Shown here: piece after piece, positions 27,389-37,197 of the stretch
Layout of the letters: the number at the start of each line of letters is the position of its first letter
How positions within the stretch are numbered: the stretch's first letter is position 1
NCBI RefSeq assembly: GCF_014879975.1
Contig: NZ_CP062501.1
Coordinates: 992,001 to 1,056,000 of the forward strand
Reading direction: 5' to 3'
Length of the DNA: 64,000 nucleotides
From: Vibrio bathopelagicus
Lineage (GTDB): Bacteria > Pseudomonadota > Gammaproteobacteria > Enterobacterales > Vibrionaceae
Made by a program: the position numbers and the translations under genes
Notes under the pieces: model-generated
What the model was told of the DNA's origin: nothing
Seen by the model: only the letters and a program-made list of their open reading frames with translations
Database searches by the model: none

Positions 27389-27505
27389 ATGAAGCATTTA
27401 AAGTACTTGTTGGCCTTGGTCATGCTCTGTATGCTCTCTGCTTGTAGCTCGGCACCTCAGCCGACCATATGTCTTCCAAATAACTGTGATATTTGGGGAT
27501 ACTAA
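27389..27505 (+). CDS. 38-residue lipoprotein
   Basis: Short frame with a complete lipoprotein signal: basic head MKHLKY, hydrophobic LLALVMLCML, lipobox LSAC, then SSAPQPTICLPNNCDIWGY to the stop. GGAG lies 10 bases before the ATG at 27389; an in-frame ATG at 27380 sits only one base past the GGAG and is less likely. The mature peptide of about 20 residues has two further Cys, in ICLPNNC. It ends 17 bp before the next gene, so it may be the first gene of a pair. Confidence 0.65.
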   Translation: MKHLKYLLALVMLCMLSACSSAPQPTICLPNNCDIWGY

Positions 27506-27522
27506 ACGTAGGTACTAATAGA

Positions 27523-28017
27523 ATGAATAACGAAATACCTGAAAATGCACACAAGAAAAACCAATGGCTGTTCAGTCAACTCGACATTGCGTACCCCGCA
27601 AAAGAGAGCCTTCTCGGTCGAGACCTCTATAAAAGCAAACTTCCTCAAAAAACGTATCAACTCCTCCCGCAAGATCAAACACCTACCCAACTAGACGAAT
27701 TACACAAAGTCGACTTTCATAAACTGACGGTTCTATTCTCGCTTAACCAAGCCAGCGGGTATCAAGATGAAACCGAAAGAGCGCATATTTTGGAGTTTTT
27801 AAGCCAAATAATGCTATCGGATGAGCATGAACTATATGTAGGCACTAAGAACGGTGATGTAGTGGCGAGTGCGATTGTTACAGCGACTGGCGATTCACTG
27901 CTGATCTCAGATGTCGTAAACCAGCACGACCAAGACTCTATTGGGTTTGCTAAACAGTTACACGAATTTTGGGCACAAGATCAAGTTTCTAATCATAAAG
28001 TATGGTTGGAAAGCTAA
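27523..28017 (+). CDS. Hypothetical protein, weak GNAT-like
   Basis: 164 residues from the ATG at 27523; the frame opens earlier at 27493 inside the small lipoprotein. The stretch ELYVGTKNGDVVASAIVTATGDSLLISDVV looks like the beta3-beta4 strands of an acetyltransferase, but the acetyl-CoA loop (QxxGxG/A) is not visible, so I do not assign an activity. Starts 17 bp after the 38-residue lipoprotein stop. Confidence 0.65.
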   Translation: MNNEIPENAHKKNQWLFSQLDIAYPAKESLLGRDLYKSKLPQKTYQLLPQDQTPTQLDELHKVDFHKLTVLFSLNQASGYQDETERAHILEFLSQIMLSDEHELYVGTKNGDVVASAIVTATGDSLLISDVVNQHDQDSIGFAKQLHEFWAQDQVSNHKVWLES

Positions 28018-28077
28018 AGAAGCTTTGAGAAAGCGTTAATCTGAGTACAATACACCGTCTTTTAAACAGGGTCCGGT

Positions 28078-29880
28078 ATGTACAAGCTATTGATATCAAT
28101 CGCTGTATTGTGTGTTAGCGCTTTTTCTACAGCTACTTACGCTAACAACTGGGATATCAAGCACATCCTAGTCATCCACTCCTATGGACCTTCCTATCAA
28201 TGGACCGCCGATTTCCAAAAGGGAATAGATAGCGCGTTCAGTCAATCTCAAGTCGAAGTTAAACTTTCAATTGAGTATCTAGATACCAAGCGTATCAGCA
28301 GTCCAGAATACTACGACTCTCTAGTCAACTACTTTGAAACTAAGTATTCGGGTTATCACCTGGATGGTGTCATTGTTACTGATGATAATGCTGCGAATTT
28401 TCTTGAATCCATTAGCTTTCTAATTGACCGAAGTACACCGGTTGTTGCGGTTGGTATTAATGACACCAGTACCGACATGTACGCGATTACTGATAGAGCA
28501 ACCGTGCTTCATGAAAATGATCATATCGACATTAACATCGAGTTGATTTCACAGTTAAGACCAAACCTTAAGAACCTGTATTTTGTAAATGATTACAGTG
28601 TCACTTCTGAGTTGATTCGCAAAGAAGTACAAAAGGTGATGGTTGATTTTCCCGATATCAATTTGGTTGAAATCCGAAGTCAAACCCTTGAAGAGACGAG
28701 CCAGTACTTAAAAACTATCTCCGCTGATGATGCCGTTCTGCTCAGTCACTACAACACGGAACTCGCACAAGGCGTTTATCACTCTTATCAAGAAATTGCT
28801 GAAACGTTGTCAGTATCGAGTGCAGCTCCTGTGTTCGCTCTATGGCAGTTTTACATCTCAGGTGATGTGTTGGGCGGTTACGTTAATCATTCGCAAAGCA
28901 TAGGAGAGGAGGCTGTTGATGCGTTAGACAAGTACGTATCGCTTGGTTTCTCTTCGCCATTGGTGCCGGGTGATAACATACGCTTTATGTTCAATTATCC
29001 AGCGATGAAAAAGTTCGGTATCCGTGAGAGTTTGTTACCTGAAGAGTCGGTCGTTATCAATGAACCTTCTTCTTTTATTCGTAAGAACTTCCAACTGTTG
29101 ATGGGTTTGACCATGGTGATTGCAGGCTTAAGCCTGATCATCTTGATGCAGTTCATTACCTTACGTCAGAAGAAAGAGCTGGCAAAGAAGAACAAACGGA
29201 TCCTCGCTCTACAGAAGCAAACACTGAACGTTCAAAAAGACATGATTCATGTGTTAGGTGAAGCCATTGAAACGCGCTCTGGCGAAACGGGTAATCACGT
29301 AAAGCGTGTGGCGAAGTTATCAGCACTTTTGGCGAAACATCGAGGCTTAAGCCATCGTGAAGTAGAAATGATTGAAATCATCAGCCCTATGCACGATGTA
29401 GGTAAGATCTCAGTGCCTGAATCGATTCTCGACAAGCCAGGTAAATTAACGGATGAAGAATGGGAAGTGATGAAGCTGCACACGACAGCAGGCTACAATT
29501 TGCTGATCAGTGGAGCGGGTGACATCACTAACTTAGCTGCGATTATCGCCAATGAGCATCACGAGCGATGGGATGGTGAAGGATACCCGAATGGCAAGGC
29601 TGCTAATGAAATCCATTTGTTTGCGCGCATTACTGCAGTAGCCGATGTTTTCGACGCATTGTTGAGCGCACGTTGCTATAAAGAGCCGTGGCCGTTAGAA
29701 ATGGTTGTAGACCTATTTGAACGTGAGTGCGGTCGACAGTTTGACCCTGAACTTACCAAGCTGTTGCTGAAGCATTTACCAGAGTTTGTAGCGATCAGAG
29801 ATACTTACCCTGATAGTTCCAATTCAGAACCTACCGCCTTAGCAGTTAGTACCCAGGAAGAGAACTGTGCGTTAATTTAG
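28078..29880 (+). CDS. Membrane HD-GYP phosphodiesterase with ABC-type sensor domain
   Basis: 600 residues. A signal peptide (cut near TYANN) precedes a periplasmic domain of ABC_sub_bind type (HILVIHSYGPSYQWTADFQKG ... GVIVTDDNAANFL), residues 25-320. TM 338-360, coiled linker, HD-GYP 385-575. The HD pair is 439-440 (MHDVGKI) and HHERWDGEGYP spans 494-504, so the metal site and GYP motif are complete. It should degrade c-di-GMP to pGpG/GMP in the cytoplasm in response to a periplasmic ligand. AGGG precedes the ATG. Confidence 0.93.
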   Translation: MYKLLISIAVLCVSAFSTATYANNWDIKHILVIHSYGPSYQWTADFQKGIDSAFSQSQVEVKLSIEYLDTKRISSPEYYDSLVNYFETKYSGYHLDGVIVTDDNAANFLESISFLIDRSTPVVAVGINDTSTDMYAITDRATVLHENDHIDINIELISQLRPNLKNLYFVNDYSVTSELIRKEVQKVMVDFPDINLVEIRSQTLEETSQYLKTISADDAVLLSHYNTELAQGVYHSYQEIAETLSVSSAAPVFALWQFYISGDVLGGYVNHSQSIGEEAVDALDKYVSLGFSSPLVPGDNIRFMFNYPAMKKFGIRESLLPEESVVINEPSSFIRKNFQLLMGLTMVIAGLSLIILMQFITLRQKKELAKKNKRILALQKQTLNVQKDMIHVLGEAIETRSGETGNHVKRVAKLSALLAKHRGLSHREVEMIEIISPMHDVGKISVPESILDKPGKLTDEEWEVMKLHTTAGYNLLISGAGDITNLAAIIANEHHERWDGEGYPNGKAANEIHLFARITAVADVFDALLSARCYKEPWPLEMVVDLFERECGRQFDPELTKLLLKHLPEFVAIRDTYPDSSNSEPTALAVSTQEENCALI

Positions 29881-30196
29881 CTCCTAGTTAGCTCCTAGTT
29901 AGCTCATAATAGAGCTAGCTAACCCATTTACTCCTTTATCCATTCTACGTTACATATCTCACTTACTTATATTTCTATTTGAAACTGATTATCATTTATA
30001 AAATATAGAGCTAAAAACACTATTCATATTTCTCTAAGTTAGATGAAAATGCTTAAGCATATTGAATCATAAGGTGATCAGCTGCATATTTTGCAAAGAA
30101 AAATAACTAGGTTTCGGTAAAGTGTTAGCTCAATCATGCCGACCCTGAAGATAACCCTATAGGATAAAGCTTGGATTCAAAGCGAGTGGAATTTCT
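29878..30196. other. Gap with a short tandem repeat
   Basis: 316 bp after the HD-GYP stop, no supported gene. The 11-bp unit TAGCTCCTAGT occurs twice in a row (29878-29899), then a degenerate TAGCTCATAAT; the stop codon is in the first unit. AT-rich DNA follows, with a weak Fur-like core (TGATTATCA at 29986-29994) whose overall match is poor. Contains the promoter of the HAD gene. Confidence 0.5.
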
Positions 30197-30925
30197 ATGC
30201 GGTTGGAACAAACTAAGTGTGTGATTTTTGATTGTGACGGAACGTTAATCGATAGCGAAAGACTATGCTGTCAGGCTTTAGTTAACGTATTTTCGCGTTT
30301 TGGCGCTGATTTAAACGTGAACGACTGTTACGCCCATTTTCAGGGTGGAAAGCTGGCTGATATCTTAGTGGATACACAAGAACGCCTTGGACTGTCGATA
30401 TCCGTTGATACGCTTGAACCCCTCTACCGCACAGAACTCGAAGCGCTTTTCCAACGTCATTTGAAGCCTATGGATGGTGCGATTGAGTTGATTGAATTTC
30501 TCAAACGACAAGACATCGAGTTTTGTATTGCTTCAAATGCTCCTAAATCGAGAGTCGAATCATCATTGGCTATGACGGGCATGCTCGACGACTTCAAAGG
30601 TAAAGTGTTCTCGGCTTTTGATGCTAATAGTTGGAAGCCGGAGCCTGACCTGATCATGTATACCGCAATGAACATGGGCTTTTTACCAAACGAATGTATT
30701 TATGTCGATGACACGGTGAAGGGTATTGAAGCTGGAGTTAGAGCAGGGATTCAATCTTTTAGACTGCGACCAACGATTGAAGATTCATTGAATGATGATC
30801 CAGAAGCCGACATAGCAGAGCTAGCGGCTCAGGATATTTACAGTTTGGAAGAAATTTCGGTTTGGATTAATGGCAAGCATTGCTCAATGAACGGTATACC
30901 GAGCTCTGGAGTTTTGGTGGGGTAG
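30197..30925 (+). CDS. HAD-superfamily phosphatase (YieH-like)
   Basis: 242 residues. FDCDGTLIDSE (motif I), ASNAPKSR (II), Lys in FDANSWKPEPDLIMY (III) and YVDDTVKGIEAG (IV) show a complete HAD active site with a helical cap. The motif style FDCDGTLIDSE with ICSRAY-like follow-up resembles E. coli YieH (6-phosphogluconate phosphatase). The last 17 codons overlap the convergent zinc-ribbon gene by 59 bp. Confidence 0.88.
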   Translation: MRLEQTKCVIFDCDGTLIDSERLCCQALVNVFSRFGADLNVNDCYAHFQGGKLADILVDTQERLGLSISVDTLEPLYRTELEALFQRHLKPMDGAIELIEFLKRQDIEFCIASNAPKSRVESSLAMTGMLDDFKGKVFSAFDANSWKPEPDLIMYTAMNMGFLPNECIYVDDTVKGIEAGVRAGIQSFRLRPTIEDSLNDDPEADIAELAAQDIYSLEEISVWINGKHCSMNGIPSSGVLVG

Positions 30926-31082
30926 TGCCTATTTGAAGGCTGACTATTTTACTAAATTGTTTAGTGTGGAAACCGCACGATGCGCACGTAAACTTCTCTC
31001 CACTTTCTGAGAGCAGATATTCGTCATGTTGGCATAGAGGGCATGTGATGTCTTCGTTGTTTGGTGCTTCTGTATTATTCAT
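30867..31082 (-). CDS. Small zinc-ribbon protein
   Basis: 71 residues with two CxxC knuckles, CPLC and CASC, 19 residues apart: a zinc ribbon. AGGTGA sits 6 bases before the ATG. The basic C-terminal tail has no known motif. Overlaps the 3' end of the HAD gene on the other strand by 59 bp, an unusual convergence. Function unknown. Confidence 0.7.
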   Translation of the reverse strand: MNNTEAPNNEDITCPLCQHDEYLLSESGEKFTCASCGFHTKQFSKIVSLQIGTTPPKLQSSVYRSLSNACH

Positions 31083-31276
31083 TATGTCACCTGCAGCAAG
31101 AGGGTAAGCGAAAATAAGACCCGTTTAACTAGATTACCCCTAAGCTCGATTATTAGACAGTTTTGCCCCTTCATAATCTCTCCTTTGCGACTTGCTTCAT
31201 GGTAATGATAATAGAATAGTTAAACGCTATACGGTTTGCTATACTGGAACGGAGTACCATAACCCCGGATTGCCCA

Positions 31277-32377
31277 GTGAAATATATTGCTTTGTTTGTT
31301 TTCTCTCTCGCCCTAACGGGATGTAAGCAACAATCTGCCACACCTGATTTAGACACAACGAAACCCATTCGTAGCGTTAAATACATCACCACCATGTTTC
31401 AATCACATACTCAAATTCGTGAACTTAGCGGCATTGTGCAAAGTGCACAAACGTCGCCACTGAGCTTTAAGGTAGGGGGAACAGTCAGTGATCTTATTGT
31501 TTCTAAAGGGCAACGTGTTGAAAAAGGACAAGTGCTTGCCCAACTTGAAACGCATGATCTGGTGTTTGCGTTACAAAAAGCGCGGGCTTCGTTAGGTGCA
31601 GCGAGAGTGGCTAAGCTGCAAGCCGAAGATAAGTACAAACGTTCTGCTAAATTGAGTACTAAAGGTTTTGTGTCAGAATCTGAATTGATCGCAATTCGAG
31701 CTGACTTGGATGCTAAGCAGCAGCAAGAGAACCTAGCTCAAACTGATTTGTTGAATGCAGAGCTTAATTTAGAACGCGCCAAACTATACGCTCCCTTCTC
31801 TGGTCAAGTCAGCCAGGTATCAATTGATGAATTCACCAAGGTAAGTTCTGGGCAGAAGATCATCGAATTAGTGAATGACTTTGCCTACGAAGTAGATTTC
31901 TTGGTACCAGAATCGTTGATCTCTGAGGTTTACTTTGGCGAAGAAACCAAGGTTAAGATTCCAGCGCTTAATGACACTCCATTCACGGGTACCGTTTCTG
32001 AGATTGGTGCTGTGGTCGAAAGAGGCAATGCGTATGCGGTTACCTTACAACTGAGTGAATCAAAGGCTGAATTACGTAATGGTATGTCCGCAGAAATCCA
32101 ATTCAATATTGGTGGCTCAAACCATGGCGCTGTATTACTTCCTATCGATTCATTTAACTTCAATGACCGGGATGCCAGTTCAGAGAAAAACAACGCGGCC
32201 ATCTTTGTGGTTAATCCAGAAAGTTATGTGATCGAAAAGCGTTATGTTGAGATTAAACGCAATATTAATGCTCAGGTTGTGGTGATCGGCAACCTTTTTG
32301 AGGGGGAACATGTCGTAACAGCGGGCGTTCCTTATCTTTATGAAGGGCAACAAGTCGCTCTGTGGGAAGGTTTGTAA
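31277..32377 (+). CDS. RND efflux periplasmic adaptor (membrane-fusion lipoprotein)
   Basis: 366 residues, GTG start. The signal ends in LTGC (lipid-Cys 16). It has a lipoyl-type hairpin (LSFKVGGTVSDLIVSKGQRVEKGQVLAQL), an alpha-hairpin (ALQKARASLGAARVAKLQAED), the second lipoyl half (LYAPFSGQVSQVSIDEFTKV), then beta-barrel domains. It would bridge the RND pump encoded next (12 bp downstream) to an outer-membrane TolC-type channel encoded elsewhere. Substrate unknown. Confidence 0.93.
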   Translation: MKYIALFVFSLALTGCKQQSATPDLDTTKPIRSVKYITTMFQSHTQIRELSGIVQSAQTSPLSFKVGGTVSDLIVSKGQRVEKGQVLAQLETHDLVFALQKARASLGAARVAKLQAEDKYKRSAKLSTKGFVSESELIAIRADLDAKQQQENLAQTDLLNAELNLERAKLYAPFSGQVSQVSIDEFTKVSSGQKIIELVNDFAYEVDFLVPESLISEVYFGEETKVKIPALNDTPFTGTVSEIGAVVERGNAYAVTLQLSESKAELRNGMSAEIQFNIGGSNHGAVLLPIDSFNFNDRDASSEKNNAAIFVVNPESYVIEKRYVEIKRNINAQVVVIGNLFEGEHVVTAGVPYLYEGQQVALWEGL

Positions 32378-32388
32378 GGGGAGATATC

Positions 32389-35300
32389 ATGCATAAAATT
32401 ACTGAACTCGCCCTCAAATATCATCGATTTACGCAAGTGTTCTTGGTGATGCTTTTTGTTATAGGCATTAGTACCTTTAAGAATGCGCCAAGCAAAGAAG
32501 ACCCGGAAATTCTAATTCGTAGCGCTGTTGTTATTGCGCAATTCCCGGGTATGTCACCAGACCGTATCGAGAAGTTCATTACTAAGCCCTTAGAGCGAGA
32601 AATCAAACAGATCCCCGAAGTAACAGAGATAAAGTCCTGGTCACGCACTGGGGTTACACAGATTACCGTTACCGTTCATGATAAGTACTTCGATCTACAG
32701 CCTATCTGGGACACACTTCGAAATCGCATGGACAGCATGAAAACTAGTTTGCCAGACGGTACACAAGGTCCTTTTGTTAACGATGAATTTGGCCGCGTTT
32801 ACTCGGCTACAATTGCGCTAATTGGTGATGCTTTCGATGACCAAGAGCTGAGAAAAACGGCTGAAGCATTACAAGACCGATTAAGCAGTGTTCAAATGGT
32901 GTCTCAAGTTGAGCTTTACGGTGTTAATGAAGAGCGCATCTGGATTAACGCACGCAGTGGTGCTTTGGCTAATGAAAAGTTTCAGTTTCGTCAAATCGTA
33001 TCCGCACTTCAGGCTCGCAATGTCGTATTGCCTGGCGGTCTTATAGAAACCGATACCCTGCAAATTGAGATTGAGCCGACCGGAAACTTTAACAGTGTCG
33101 ATGAGATTCTCGATCTTGATTTGATTGAACGCGAATCTGGAAATACCGTTTACTTGAGAGATTTGGCTGATGTTGAGCGCGGTTATGAAAATCCGTTTAA
33201 CACACCTGTTTATTTTAACGGTAAGCGCGCGGTTGTGATTGCAGCGTCTATGGCGTCGGGTAGTCAAAGTGATGCATTTGGTACCGAAGTATTAGATTTT
33301 GTTGAAACTGCCCGAGCGGAGTTGCCGTTAGGTATGAATTTAGAACTCGCAACTTTTCAGCCAGAAAAAGTTGATGAGGCAGTGAATTCTGCAACCAATA
33401 ACCTGATGCAAACCATTGGTGTCGTATTAGCTGTTGTGATGGCGTTTCTTGGTGTAAGAATGGGATTGATCATTGGTAGCATCGTCCCGCTAACCATACT
33501 CCTTACTGTTATTGGGATGTCGATTTGGGGCGTTGAGCTGCAAAGGATGTCTATAGCTGCGATCATCATTTCACTCGGTTTGCTGGTGGATAACGGAATC
33601 GTAATTGCTGAGTTTATCAAAAGTAAAATGGCAGAAGGTGTCGATCGTGTTGAAGCGGCAGTCTCGGCATCGAAAGCGATGGCGGTTCCGTTGTTAACGT
33701 CGTCGCTGACAACGATATTGGCCTTTATGCCACTGTTGTTAGCACAAGATGTCACTGGGGAATATCTACGATCTTTATCGCAGGTCATTACGGTTGCGTT
33801 ATTGTCTTCGTGGTTTCTGTGTTTATTCGCAACGCCAGTTCTGTGTGTTTGGTTCATGAACCCAATCAGCCAAGCGGAACATGAACATAAGCAGCGATCT
33901 CTTTCTCGTTTTCATCTTGGTTACCGATACCTTATCAGTACTATTTTAAACATGCGCTTAGTCACTTTGGCGGTAGTGCTGAGTATCTTTGCTGCATCGA
34001 TTTATAGCTTCAAGTTCGTCACGGTACAGTTCATGCCGGGCTCAGAGCGAAATCAGTATCTTGTGTTTGTTGATCTCCCTGCCGGCACTAAAGTTGAAGA
34101 GTCTGAAAGGGTGTCTGAGCGACTTGAAGATTGGTTGTTGGATAAAGAGCAAAACCCGAACGTCACCAGTACTATTCGATATGTAGGAGACGGTGGGCCG
34201 CGCTTTTTCTTAGCACTTTCACCTATTGATCGCGCGCCAAATCGCGTTTTTATGGTTGTTAACACAACAGACTACAAAGCCGCGTTGGCAATGGTTAATA
34301 AAACCAATCGATTTATTATCGAACAGTTGCCAGAAGCGAGTGGGCAAGCCAAACGAATGTGGTTAGGGGGAACCGAGTTGGGTTTGGTTGAGTACCAAGT
34401 GGTGGGTAAAGACATATCGACTATCCAGAGCATTGCCAAACAGATTGAATTAACCCTACGACAAGTACCCGGCGCCGTTGGTGTCTCGAATGATTGGGAA
34501 AACAACGTCCCTAAACTTATTCTCGATATAGACCAAGCAAGGGCGACTAGAGCTGGTGTGAGTAGCCGAGACATAGCCACAAGTTTAGACAGCTACTTGC
34601 GTGGTAAAGAGGTCACCAGTTTCCGAGAAAATGAAGATGTGATTCCAGTTATCGTTGGTGCAGAAGACAAAGAGAAGACTATCGATAAGCTCTTTACTAA
34701 ACAGATCGTGTCTTCAACTAATGGTGAGGCTTTACCACTTATTCAATTTGCTACTATCAAAGCAACCAGTGAGCCTTCAATCATTCGTCGTTTTGATTTA
34801 CAAAGAACGGTGACTGTTAGCGTGAAGCATGAAAGTCTACAAGCAAGTGAGCTTAACAAGTTGGTTCAACCTAAGCTTTCCCAAATAGATCTTCCACCGG
34901 GCTACCATATAGCACTAGGGGGGGAACTTAAGGGCGCAAGTAAAGCTAATGGTGCTTTGTTTGGATATTTACCGCAGTGTTTCGCTGTGATGATTCTGCT
35001 GTTGCTGCTTCAATTCAACTCGATTCGTCGACCGTTAATTATTCTGCTGACGATTCCTTTGTCTTTGATTGGTGCGGTGTCTGGTTTATTGATTACGGGC
35101 GCGTATTTCACTTTTCCTGCGATGCTTGGTATTTTCAGCTTAGCGGGGATCATTATTAACAACGGAATTGTGCTGATTGATTGCATTGAACAAAATCGTA
35201 ATAACGAGATGAGTGTACGTGACGCTATTATTGAAGCTTGTACGAGTCGCTTAAGACCTATTGTGATGACCACGCTAACCACCATACTTGGACTAGTGCC

Positions 35301-35472
35301 GTTAGCGGTTTCTGGCGGTGAGTTTTGGTATTCAATGTCGATTGTGATGATTTTTGGCATGGTGGTCGGGACCGTACTGACGCTCGGTGTCGTGCCTGTG
35401 CTTTATAGCTTGTTCTTTCGAGAACCCGAGAGAGAAACAAACGTGAGTGGGCAAGTGTTGAGTGCTCAATGA
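32389..35472 (+). CDS. RND-family efflux pump, inner-membrane transporter
   Basis: 1027 residues from the ATG at 32389 (SD GGGGAG, spacing 5). Twelve membrane segments in the typical 1+5+6 arrangement, with two large periplasmic loops. Key parts are PGMSPDRIEKFITKPLEREIK early, and LVDNGIVIAEF with paired acidic residues in the TM4-like segment. H+-driven export of hydrophobic compounds is the family role. Paired with the preceding adaptor; no outer-membrane gene. Distinct from the pump at 44269. Confidence 0.95.
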   Translation: MHKITELALKYHRFTQVFLVMLFVIGISTFKNAPSKEDPEILIRSAVVIAQFPGMSPDRIEKFITKPLEREIKQIPEVTEIKSWSRTGVTQITVTVHDKYFDLQPIWDTLRNRMDSMKTSLPDGTQGPFVNDEFGRVYSATIALIGDAFDDQELRKTAEALQDRLSSVQMVSQVELYGVNEERIWINARSGALANEKFQFRQIVSALQARNVVLPGGLIETDTLQIEIEPTGNFNSVDEILDLDLIERESGNTVYLRDLADVERGYENPFNTPVYFNGKRAVVIAASMASGSQSDAFGTEVLDFVETARAELPLGMNLELATFQPEKVDEAVNSATNNLMQTIGVVLAVVMAFLGVRMGLIIGSIVPLTILLTVIGMSIWGVELQRMSIAAIIISLGLLVDNGIVIAEFIKSKMAEGVDRVEAAVSASKAMAVPLLTSSLTTILAFMPLLLAQDVTGEYLRSLSQVITVALLSSWFLCLFATPVLCVWFMNPISQAEHEHKQRSLSRFHLGYRYLISTILNMRLVTLAVVLSIFAASIYSFKFVTVQFMPGSERNQYLVFVDLPAGTKVEESERVSERLEDWLLDKEQNPNVTSTIRYVGDGGPRFFLALSPIDRAPNRVFMVVNTTDYKAALAMVNKTNRFIIEQLPEASGQAKRMWLGGTELGLVEYQVVGKDISTIQSIAKQIELTLRQVPGAVGVSNDWENNVPKLILDIDQARATRAGVSSRDIATSLDSYLRGKEVTSFRENEDVIPVIVGAEDKEKTIDKLFTKQIVSSTNGEALPLIQFATIKATSEPSIIRRFDLQRTVTVSVKHESLQASELNKLVQPKLSQIDLPPGYHIALGGELKGASKANGALFGYLPQCFAVMILLLLLQFNSIRRPLIILLTIPLSLIGAVSGLLITGAYFTFPAMLGIFSLAGIIINNGIVLIDCIEQNRNNEMSVRDAIIEACTSRLRPIVMTTLTTILGLVPLAVSGGEFWYSMSIVMIFGMVVGTVLTLGVVPVLYSLFFREPERETNVSGQVLSAQ

Positions 35473-35520
35473 GTCAAAAAACACGTTAATTTCGCTCGGC
35501 AAGCTTGCCAATTAAATAAA

Positions 35521-35548
35521 GAAAAAGGACTCATATGAGTCCTTTTTT
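35521..35548. terminator. Bidirectional terminator
   Basis: Perfect palindrome AAAAAGGACTCATATGAGT and complement, with T-rich ends, between the RND gene and the converging chemoreceptor gene. Confidence 0.9.
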
Positions 35549-35624
35549 ATGCTTGTTAATCGCTAATGCTTAATAGGTATCTATTTAAGAAATCAAACGA
35601 GCTAGAGCTTTCTTTGAACCCAAA

Positions 35625-37049
35625 TTAAGTTCGGTATCTAGCCAAAGTTTGAGATAGTGAAACTGACGCTTCAGTTAGCTTAGATACGCCATTTGAAGAG
35701 TTTTGAGCCACATCTTTAATCACATCGGATTGACTACGGATATCGTTAAGCTCTGCCGCGATGGTATTCGCTACATTACTTTGCTCATCGGCAGAAGTGG
35801 CTATCTGAATGCTCATGTCCATTAAGGTATTAGCAGAAGCTGCGATGGAGTTCACGTCATCACCGATATTTGAAATCAATTGGCTGCTGGTTTGTGCTTG
35901 ATCAACCGTTTGTTCAGTAATTTTAGCGATGTTCTGGCTTTCTTGTTGCAGGCGTTCAATCATGGCTTGAATTTCAACGGTAGCCGATTGTGTTCTGCTT
36001 GCTAACGTGCGTACTTCATCAGCAACAACTGCAAACCCACGACCTTGCTCACCCGCACGAGCAGCTTCAATCGCAGCATTCAGGGCAAGTAGGTTGGTTT
36101 GTTCTGAAATAGCGTTGATCGTCGTAATGACTTCATTAATTTGGCTGGTGTTCACATTCAAGCTCGTAACCGAAGATGAGGTTTGCTCAATCAGAGAAGA
36201 AAGTGTGCTGATCTCTGAGATGGCTTGTTGAACCTTCGAGTGGCTATCGTTGATCTGCTGTGCATCTTGTTCTGTTTGTTCGGTTGAACGTGCAGAAATA
36301 TTCGACACTTCGTTAGCTGACGCCGTCATTTGGTCCATTGCCGTTGCAACAGAGTCAAGAGATGCGTTTTGGCTCATGATTTGTGTTTCGCTGCGCTTCA
36401 TTTCTGTTTCGAAAGAAGCTGACGTTTCGCTTAGTGTAGTTGCGCTGCGGTTTACGTTGTTCACTAGCTCACTTAGCGTGTCCATTGAACGGTCAAGAGC
36501 ACAACCAATCGTACCAAATTCATCACGGCCAGGGTGGAAACCAAGGCGTGAAGTTAAATCACCATCGCCAATCTTTTGAGTGGTTGAGTAAAGCACCCAA
36601 AGAGCGCCACCTAAGAAGGTCGCTACCCAGTAACAGAAAAGACCAAAAGGCACACACCATAAAAGACTGAGTAATAAAGTGTACAGTGCTTGCTGCTTTT
36701 GGTTTTGTGTTTCGTTGTTTGAAACGGTAAGAGAGTAGTAGTTACCATCTTGTGCAATAGCCGTTGCGGTAACCGCGCCATTGTTCGAAATGATAGTCTC
36801 TTGAGGACGAGTTTGTTGGCTAACAGAACGAACAGAGGCAGGGGAATCTGACGCTGATAAAATGCCTTTGAGTTGATACTCAACTTGCTGTTTTGCACTT
36901 GCGTCAATTTGTTCCATTTTGTTGACGTAGTTGAGTCCAGCTAGGCTCGCCACTGCGGCGAAAAAGATTAAGAAAATGACCCAAAACTTGTCGTTGATAG
37001 ACATCTTAATAAACAGTTTGTCTATCGTTCGAAATTGTACTTCTTTCAT
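35625..37049 (-). CDS. Methyl-accepting chemotaxis protein
   Basis: 474 residues: TM1 22-40, a short (about 80 residue) periplasmic domain, TM2 120-142, HAMP about 143-200, then a long cytoplasmic coiled-coil with the kinase tip [32 protein letters not shown] (about 320-350). It controls CheA activity in flagellar chemotaxis. Ligand unknown. The SD lies within a hairpin (37056-37080). Confidence 0.96.
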   Translation of the reverse strand: MKEVQFRTIDKLFIKMSINDKFWVIFLIFFAAVASLAGLNYVNKMEQIDASAKQQVEYQLKGILSASDSPASVRSVSQQTRPQETIISNNGAVTATAIAQDGNYYSLTVSNNETQNQKQQALYTLLLSLLWCVPFGLFCYWVATFLGGALWVLYSTTQKIGDGDLTSRLGFHPGRDEFGTIGCALDRSMDTLSELVNNVNRSATTLSETSASFETEMKRSETQIMSQNASLDSVATAMDQMTASANEVSNISARSTEQTEQDAQQINDSHSKVQQAISEISTLSSLIEQTSSSVTSLNVNTSQINEVITTINAISEQTNLLALNAAIEAARAGEQGRGFAVVADEVRTLASRTQSATVEIQAMIERLQQESQNIAKITEQTVDQAQTSSQLISNIGDDVNSIAASANTLMDMSIQIATSADEQSNVANTIAAELNDIRSQSDVIKDVAQNSSNGVSKLTEASVSLSQTLARYRT

Positions 37050-37055
37050 AAAAAC

Positions 37056-37080
37056 TCCACGGTAAATCCTTTACCGTGGA
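37056..37080 (-). promoter_or_regulatory. SD-overlapping hairpin in the chemoreceptor leader
   Basis: On the minus strand TCCACGGTAAA-GGA-TTTACCGTGGA forms an 11-bp perfect stem with a three-base loop. GGAG, the SD for the gene at 37049, shares GGA with the stem's 3' arm. Such a stem could limit ribosome access. Confidence 0.65.
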
Positions 37081-37197
37081 CTCTAAATAACCGACCTCAA
37101 TAAAAATGTGATACTAATCGACTAATTGTGAAAATTAATGATACCAACATATCGTTTATGAGATCTCAATCAAGAATTTATACCGTGTATAGGTTTA

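Noticed and set aside
29981..29999. Fur box upstream of the HAD phosphatase gene
   Set aside because: The core TGATTATCA is present, but the full 19-bp consensus is matched at only about 14 positions, and no iron gene lies nearby.
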